Assembly (NCBI GenBank): GCA_003220975.1
Contig: QHTX01000116.1
Span: 1 to 10,719, forward strand
Reading direction: 5' to 3'
DNA: 10,719 nucleotides
From: Gemmatimonadota bacterium
GTDB lineage: Bacteria; Gemmatimonadota; Gemmatimonadetes; Gemmatimonadales; GWC2-71-9
The notes beneath the pieces were generated by a model. It did not search any database. It was given only the letters and a program-made list of their open reading frames with translations, and was not told the DNA's origin. This document shows, in pieces, positions 6,671-10,719 of this stretch; within the stretch, counting starts at the first letter, position 1, and the number at the start of each line of letters is the position of its first letter. Both the position numbers and the translations under genes were made by a program.

Positions 6671-7411
6671 CGCCGGCCCTCGGCAAGAGCCTGCTGCGCC
6701 TGTTCACGGTGCAGGGCTCGTACGATTACGAGCGCATGCAGGGGATCGGCGTGGGCGTGGCGGAGGAGCCGCTGCTGCGCGACCTGCGGGCGGCGGCGAA
6801 TGGGGGCGGGGGGGGCGGGGGAGGGGCCGCCTACCGCGCGGCGGTGGCGCGCGGCGCGCACTTCTTCAACGCGCACCCGTACCTGTGCGGCCTCGCCGTG
6901 GGCGCTGCGGCCCGTGCCGAGCACGAGGGCGTGCCGCCCGAGCAGGTGGAGCGGCTGCGCGCCGCGCTGTGCGGCCCGCTCGGCTCCCTGGGCGACCGCC
7001 TCGTGTGGACGGGGTGGCTGCCGTGCACGACCGGCCTCGCCATCGCGGGCGTGGCGCTCGGGCTCGACCTGAGGGCGGTCGGGGCCTTCCTCGTGGTCTA
7101 CAACCTCGGCCACGTGGCGCTGCGCTGGTGGGCGCTGCGCGCGGGGTGGGCGCGCGGCCCTGCACCAGCCGGTACTGCAACGGGCGGCGGCGCTGTCGGG
7201 GCCCGCCATGGCGCTGGCCGTGGGGGCGGCCCTGCCGCTCGCTGCGCAGTACCTGAGCGGGGCGTTCGCGGGGTGGTCGCGCGGCGCCCTGGCGGTCGTG
7301 GCGGCCGGCGGCTTCGCGCTCTTGTGGTGGCGGCGGGGCAAGCTTACGGGTGTGCGGTTCGGCCTTGGGCTCCTCGCGGTGGGCGCCCTCGCGGGGGGGC
7401 TGTGGCGGTGA
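6667..7411 (+). CDS. PTS EIID component, mannose family, frameshifted
   Basis: EIID is the partner membrane subunit of EIIC. The first 164 codons (6667-7158) carry family features: LLRLFTVQGSYDYERMQGIG, AHFFNAHPYLCGLAVGAAAR (64-83), CGPLGSLGDRLVW (102-114) and VYNLGHVALRWW (144-155). Right after the conserved G.ARG the sense moves to the next frame (7160-7411), which reads LHQPVLQRAAALSGPAMALA and then three hydrophobic segments, ending at a TGA that overlaps HPr by GTGA. Dropping one C from the CCC at 7158-7160 restores a 247-residue EIID. Without that correction the first frame has no stop and runs through 83 meaningless codons into HPr. Assembly error, a recent mutation or programmed frameshifting could explain this; I see no known slippery motif. 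An octaglycine linker (about 46-53) from a G-tract is also unusual. Confidence 0.85.
6802..6826 (+). other. G-tract coding for a polyglycine linker in EIID
   Basis: Four G runs (6802-6806, 6808-6815, 6817-6821, 6823-6826) are separated by single C, C and A bases. This is an almost ideal G-quadruplex pattern on the coding strand. It encodes eight consecutive glycines between the N-terminal region and the FFNAHP core of EIID. The frame is the same on both sides, so the tract itself does not cause the break found farther on. Confidence 0.7.
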
Positions 7412-7734
7412 TCGAGCGCGCCGCAAAGATCGTCAACCCGCTGGGGATGCACGCGCGCCCGGCGGCCGAGTTCGTGAAGGTGGCGAACCGGTTCAAGGCC
7501 GCGGTCGAGGTCCGCAAGGACGACCTGGCGGTGAACGGCAAGAGCATCATGGGGGTGATGATGCTGGCGGCCGAGTGCGGCTCGTCGCTCATCATCAAGA
7601 CGGACGGCGAGGACGCGGAGGCCGCGATGGAAGCGCTGCTCGCCCTCGTGGCCGACGGGTTCCACGAGATGCACCTGACGGCGGAGCTGCGGGAAGCGGA
7701 GCGCGCCGAAGAGGAGGGGCAGGGACCGGCATGA
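7408..7734 (+). CDS. ptsH: Phosphocarrier protein HPr
   Basis: HPr shuttles phosphate from enzyme I to EIIA in the cytoplasm. From the GTG at 7408 the protein has 108 residues. The active-site motif NPLGMHARPA places the phosphohistidine at His15, and NGKSIMGVMML places the regulatory serine at Ser46, both at their classical positions. Ser46 is the target of HprK, encoded upstream in the same gene run. The family is usually 85-90 residues; the extra 20 or so at the C-terminus are charged (Glu/Arg/Ala-rich) and not part of the fold. The start is supported by a GTGA overlap with EIID and by the canonical N-terminal length. The frame is open far upstream, so automated calls may fuse it to the EIID N-terminal half. 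An ATGA overlap joins it to ptsI. Confidence 0.95.
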   Translation: MIERAAKIVNPLGMHARPAAEFVKVANRFKAAVEVRKDDLAVNGKSIMGVMMLAAECGSSLIIKTDGEDAEAAMEALLALVADGFHEMHLTAELREAERAEEEGQGPA

Positions 7735-9533
7735 GCGAGCGCTTGCTGAAGGGCATCGGGGTCTCCCCTGGGATCGCGGTCGGTCCCGCGGTCGTGGTGC
7801 GCTGGACCATGCCCGACGTGCCGCACCGCGTGGTGCCGCGCTCCCAGGTGGAGAAGGAAGTGCGCCGCTTGCGCGCCGCGGTGCGCGACGTCAGGCGCTA
7901 CATCCAAGCGCTGAAGGCGAAGGCCGAGGACCGCGCGGGCGTCGACGAGGCGCGCATCTTCGACGCCCAGGTGCTGATGCTCGAGGACAAGCAATTCCTC
8001 GCGGGTGTCGCGGACTTGATTCGGGAGAACCACCTCACCGCCGAGAAGGCATTCGAGTTCAAAGCGCTGGAGGTGCGCGACATGTGGGCCGCCAGCGGCA
8101 GCCCGCGCTTGAAGGACCGGCTCGCCGATTTCACCGGCGTGGCGGTGCGGGTGATCGAGCACCTCATGCACCGCGGCGCGGACGAGCTGTGGGAGGGGAT
8201 CACGCAGCCGTCGGTGGTCGTGGCGCGCGAGCTCGGGCCGGGGCTCACGGTGCAGCTGGACCGCGAGCACGTGACCGGCCTCGTCAGCGAAGAGGGCACC
8301 CGCACCTCGCACGCCGCGATCCTGGCCCATTCGATCGGCATTCCCGCCGTGTTCGGCGTCGCGGGCGCGCTGGAGCGGATCGGGCCCGGCACTATGCTGG
8401 TCATGGACGGCACCCGTGGCACCGTACTGCTCCATCCCACGCCGTCGGAGATCGCGGAGGCCAGGTCCCGGGAGCAGCGCCGCCGCGCGCTCGCCGCCCA
8501 GCTGGAAGAGGTGGTGGACCAGCCGGCGGTCACGACCGATGGCGTGCGCATCGTGTTGCGCGGCAACGTGGATCTCCCGGACGAGATCCGGGCGGCGCAG
8601 CAACACCGTGCGGAAGGGGTGGGCCTGTTGCGGACCGAGTTCCTGATCACGGGCCACTCCGCGCTGCCCACCGAGGACGAGCAGGCCGAGTACTTCCGGC
8701 GCGTCGGCGAGGCGTTCCCGGGGCACCCCGTGGTGGTCCGCACCTACGATCTCGGCGGAGACAAGCTGCCGGCACCGTTCCGCGCCCCGTCGGAAACCAA
8801 CCCGCAGCTCGGCTGGCGCGCGATCCGGGTGTGCCTCGACCGCCCCGACATCTTCCGCACGCAGGTGCGTGCGGCGCTGCGTGCCGCGAAGCACGCGGAC
8901 ATCTGGCTGATGATCCCGCTCGTCACGCGGCTCGATGAGCTGGACCGCACCCGGGCGATCGTCGCGGAGGAGGCGGCGCGGCTCGCGGCCGAGGGCGTCG
9001 AGGCCGCGGCGTCGATCCCGGTGGGCGTGATGGTCGAGACCCCGGCGGCCGCCATCAACGCCGACCGCTTCGCCGAGTCGGCGGAGTTCCTCTCCGTGGG
9101 CACGAACGATCTCACGCAGTACACGCTCGTGGTGGATCGCGGCAACGCCCGGCTCGCCGACCGCTTCACCCCGCACGATCCCAGCGTGCTGCGGCTGCTC
9201 AAGATGGTGGCGGACGCGGCGCGCGCGGCCGGCAAGCCCGCGAGCGTGTGCGGCGAGATGGCGTCGGAGCCGCTCTCGGCGTTCCTGCTCATCGGGCTCG
9301 GCTACGAAACGCTGTCGGTCGCGCCGCCCGCGCTGCCGCTCGTGAAGTGGACCGTGCGTCAAGTGAGCGCGGCGCGCGCGCGCGCCGCGGCGGAGCAGGC
9401 CCTCGCCGCGCGCACCGCGGACGACGCGCTCGACCTGTTGCGACTCGCCCTCGCCGAAGCCGTCGATCTGAAGCTGCTCGACCCCGACGCCCGGTTGCCC
9501 GCGGGACGGCGCTCCGCTAGTTTGAACGTCTAA
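7731..9533 (+). CDS. ptsI: Phosphoenolpyruvate-protein phosphotransferase (enzyme I)
   Basis: Enzyme I starts the PTS relay by taking phosphate from PEP and giving it to HPr. The 600-residue protein begins LLKGIGVSPGIAVGPAVV, typical of the family. The HPr-binding and swivelling domain holds TRTSHAAILAHSIGIPAVFG with the active His194. The PEP-binding barrel shows GVGLLRTEFL (R301), VVVRTYDLGGDK (R337), MVETPAA (E436), SVGTNDLTQYTLVVDRGN (455-472, D460) and CGEMASEP with the proton donor Cys507. These residues are all offset by exactly +5 from E. coli enzyme I, so no insertion or deletion lies between them. GAGGAGG at 7711-7717 precedes the ATG at 7731, which overlaps the HPr stop. The C-terminal 25 or so residues are not conserved. 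There is no sign of a PtsP-type GAF domain, so this is the sugar-PTS form. Confidence 0.98.
   Translation: MSERLLKGIGVSPGIAVGPAVVVRWTMPDVPHRVVPRSQVEKEVRRLRAAVRDVRRYIQALKAKAEDRAGVDEARIFDAQVLMLEDKQFLAGVADLIRENHLTAEKAFEFKALEVRDMWAASGSPRLKDRLADFTGVAVRVIEHLMHRGADELWEGITQPSVVVARELGPGLTVQLDREHVTGLVSEEGTRTSHAAILAHSIGIPAVFGVAGALERIGPGTMLVMDGTRGTVLLHPTPSEIAEARSREQRRRALAAQLEEVVDQPAVTTDGVRIVLRGNVDLPDEIRAAQQHRAEGVGLLRTEFLITGHSALPTEDEQAEYFRRVGEAFPGHPVVVRTYDLGGDKLPAPFRAPSETNPQLGWRAIRVCLDRPDIFRTQVRAALRAAKHADIWLMIPLVTRLDELDRTRAIVAEEAARLAAEGVEAAASIPVGVMVETPAAAINADRFAESAEFLSVGTNDLTQYTLVVDRGNARLADRFTPHDPSVLRLLKMVADAARAAGKPASVCGEMASEPLSAFLLIGLGYETLSVAPPALPLVKWTVRQVSAARARAAAEQALAARTADDALDLLRLALAEAVDLKLLDPDARLPAGRRSASLNV
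9371..9386. repeat. 16-base GC palindrome, alternating purine-pyrimidine
   Basis: The 16 bases here form a perfect palindrome containing a 14-base alternating GC run (9372-9385). It lies in the 3' part of ptsI and encodes an Ala/Arg repeat. Such runs can adopt Z-DNA, but in a genome this GC-rich chance and codon bias explain it well. Confidence 0.5.
9495..9523 (+). promoter_or_regulatory. Candidate promoter for metK
   Basis: TTGCCC (9495-9500) and TAGTTT (9518-9523) are separated by exactly 17 bases, matching sigma-70-type spacing with 4/6 and 3/6 consensus matches; the first, second and last bases of the -10 hexamer agree. The TAGTTTG also resembles the TA..TTTG -7 element of Bacteroidetes-type promoters. 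The region is clearly less GC-rich than its surroundings and lies at the end of ptsI, about 30 bases before the metK ATG. Expected transcription start is near 9530. Sequence-only support, so moderate to low confidence. Confidence 0.4.
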
Positions 9534-9554
9534 ACCGCGGCGGGACCGACACAT

Positions 9555-10719
9555 ATGCCAGCGCAGCGCCACGTCTTCACGTCCGAGTCGGTGACCGAGG
9601 GGCACCCGGACAAGATCGCCGACCAGATCTCCGACGCCGTCCTCGACGCCATCATCGCCAAGGACCCGGCGGCGCGGGTGGCGTGCGAGACCCTGGTCAC
9701 GACCGGCATGGCGGTGGTGGCCGGCGAGATCACCACCACCACCTACGTCCACATTCCCGACATCGTCCGCGGCACCATCAGCGCCATCGGCTACACGGAC
9801 GCGAGCTTCGGCTTCGACGCGCAGACCTGCGCCATTCTCACCACGATCGACCGCCAGTCGGGCGACATCGCCATGGGCGTGGACCGGGGAGGCGCGGGCG
9901 ATCAAGGGATGATGTTCGGCTACGCGTCGGACGAGACACCGTCGCTCATGCCGCTGCCGATCGTGCTGGCCCATCGCCTCGCCGAGCGGCTGGCCGCGGT
10001 GCGGAAGGCGGGCGATTTGCCCTGGCTCCGCCCGGACGGCAAGACCCAGGTGAGCGTCGTGTACGAGGGGGGGCGTCCCGTCGGCGTCAGTAAGCTGGTG
10101 GTCTCGACGCAGCACTCGGACAAGATCGACAACGCCGAGTTGCGCGAGGGCGTGATCGCGCTCGTCGTGCGGCCCGTGCTGGCGGACGTGGCGTTCGACG
10201 TGGTGGACCGGGACGTCCTCATCAACCCGACCGGTCGCTTCGTGGTGGGCGGCCCGCAAGGGGACGCCGGCCTCACCGGCCGGAAGATCATCGTCGACAC
10301 CTACGGCGGGATGGCGCGCCATGGCGGCGGCGCCTTCAGCGGCAAGGACCCTTCCAAGGTCGACCGCTCCGCCTGCTACGCGATGCGCTGGGTGGCCAAG
10401 AACATCGTGGCGGCGAAGCTCGCGCAGCGCTGCGAGGCGCAGGTGGCCTACGCGATCGGCGTCGCCCAGCCGGTCTCCGTGATGATCGACACGTTCCACA
10501 CCGGCGTCGTGCCCGACGAGGCGATCGAGGCGGCGGTGCGCGAGGTGTTCGACCTGACGCCGCTCGGGATCATCAAGGCGCTGGACCTGCGCCAGCCGAT
10601 CTACCGGGCGACGGCGGCGTACGGCCACTTCGGCCGGGCGCCCGAGCGGCGGCGCTTCGTGGACAAGGACGTGGATAAGGAAGTCGAGCTGTTCACCTGG
10701 GAGCACGCGAACCGCGTGG
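9555..10719 (+). CDS. metK: S-adenosylmethionine synthetase, 3' end cut by the window
   Basis: MetK makes S-adenosylmethionine from methionine and ATP as a cytoplasmic tetramer. 388 codons are visible with no stop, so only the last few residues are missing. Motifs are HVFTSESVTEGHPDKIADQI (6-25, with the catalytic His17), the Gly/Asp-rich GAGDQGMMFGYASDE (113-127), STQHSDKI (184-191), INPTGRFVVGGPQGDAGLTG (223-242) and GGGAFSGKDPSKVDRSA (257-273). TAAYGHFGR (353-361) marks the approach to the C-terminus. The insertion APERRRFVDKDVDKEVELF before the closing WE is longer than in the E. coli protein. The ATG at 9555 gives the usual N-terminus; the Shine-Dalgarno is weak. The 21-base gap from ptsI is the largest between genes here, and together with a candidate promoter it suggests metK can be expressed on its own. 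Confidence 0.97.
   Translation, partial: MPAQRHVFTSESVTEGHPDKIADQISDAVLDAIIAKDPAARVACETLVTTGMAVVAGEITTTTYVHIPDIVRGTISAIGYTDASFGFDAQTCAILTTIDRQSGDIAMGVDRGGAGDQGMMFGYASDETPSLMPLPIVLAHRLAERLAAVRKAGDLPWLRPDGKTQVSVVYEGGRPVGVSKLVVSTQHSDKIDNAELREGVIALVVRPVLADVAFDVVDRDVLINPTGRFVVGGPQGDAGLTGRKIIVDTYGGMARHGGGAFSGKDPSKVDRSACYAMRWVAKNIVAAKLAQRCEAQVAYAIGVAQPVSVMIDTFHTGVVPDEAIEAAVREVFDLTPLGIIKALDLRQPIYRATAAYGHFGRAPERRRFVDKDVDKEVELFTWEHANRV

Noticed and set aside
7156..7165. Programmed +1 frameshift site in EIID
   Set aside because: The GGC CCT GCA context does not put a known slippery codon or a stop in the decoding site, so a programmed event has no direct support; it remains only as an option within the frame-break finding.
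6187..7674. 495-codon open frame on the - strand over EIIC, EIID and HPr
   Set aside because: Antisense shadow with Ala/Arg/Pro-rich composition; no domain and no plausible start signal.
9534..9554. Rho-independent terminator or SAM riboswitch between ptsI and metK
   Set aside because: The gap is 21 bases, with no stem-loop plus T tract and far too little room for a riboswitch.
7344..10706. 1120-codon open frame on the - strand across EIID, HPr, ptsI and metK
   Set aside because: It is the antisense of four clearly recognised genes. The translation is rich in His, Arg, Asp and Val repeats with no family motif, as expected from high G+C codon bias on the coding strand.

Overview
The window is a densely packed, very GC-rich bacterial segment (about 70% G+C or more, judged by eye) in which every gene lies on the + strand. 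I count 14 genes. Thirteen are complete in extent, although one of them (EIID) carries a frameshift, and the fourteenth (metK) runs off the right edge. There is no rRNA, tRNA, CRISPR array, insertion sequence or other mobile element, and no gene-free stretch longer than about 21 bases. The combination of ribE-ribBA-ribH-nusB, a short hibernation factor next to HPr kinase, and a mannose-type PTS set ending in HPr and enzyme I suggests a Gram-negative lineage such as Gemmatimonadota. A Myxococcota-type deltaproteobacterium is the main alternative. This placement rests on gene order and composition only.

Layout: positions 22-2320 hold the riboflavin genes ribE, ribBA and ribH. Positions 2301-2726 hold nusB, the frequent partner of ribH. 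Positions 2723-3838 encode a GT4-type glycosyltransferase with no obvious link to its neighbours. Positions 3841-5141 hold a short HPF/RaiA ribosome hibernation factor and HPr kinase/phosphorylase (hprK). Positions 5134-9533 encode a whole phosphotransferase relay in the order EIIA, EIIB, EIIC, EIID, HPr, enzyme I. Positions 9555-10719 hold metK (SAM synthetase), which lacks only its last residues.

The first thirteen genes overlap or sit within 2 bases of each other, and seven junctions are 4-base ATGA/GTGA stop-start overlaps, so they look like one translationally coupled transcript. In the PTS block, enzyme I (His194) should pass phosphate from PEP to HPr (His15), then EIIA (His12), EIIB (His14) and a sugar crossing the EIIC/EIID membrane pair. 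HprK can phosphorylate HPr on Ser46, which is present, giving a metabolic control point. A candidate promoter for metK lies in the 3' end of the enzyme I gene.

Most of the window is recognisable core metabolism, and I do not see an undescribed system. The points worth a second look are: (1) a one-base frame break in EIID that leaves its N-terminal half in an uninterrupted frame with HPr, producing a misleading 355-codon EIID-HPr 'fusion'; (2) a Gln in place of the metal-binding His of the RibB GHTEA motif; (3) G-tract, Gly/Arg-rich insertions on the coding strand in several unrelated genes; and (4) the co-transcription of a hibernation factor, HPr kinase and a full PTS with riboflavin genes.
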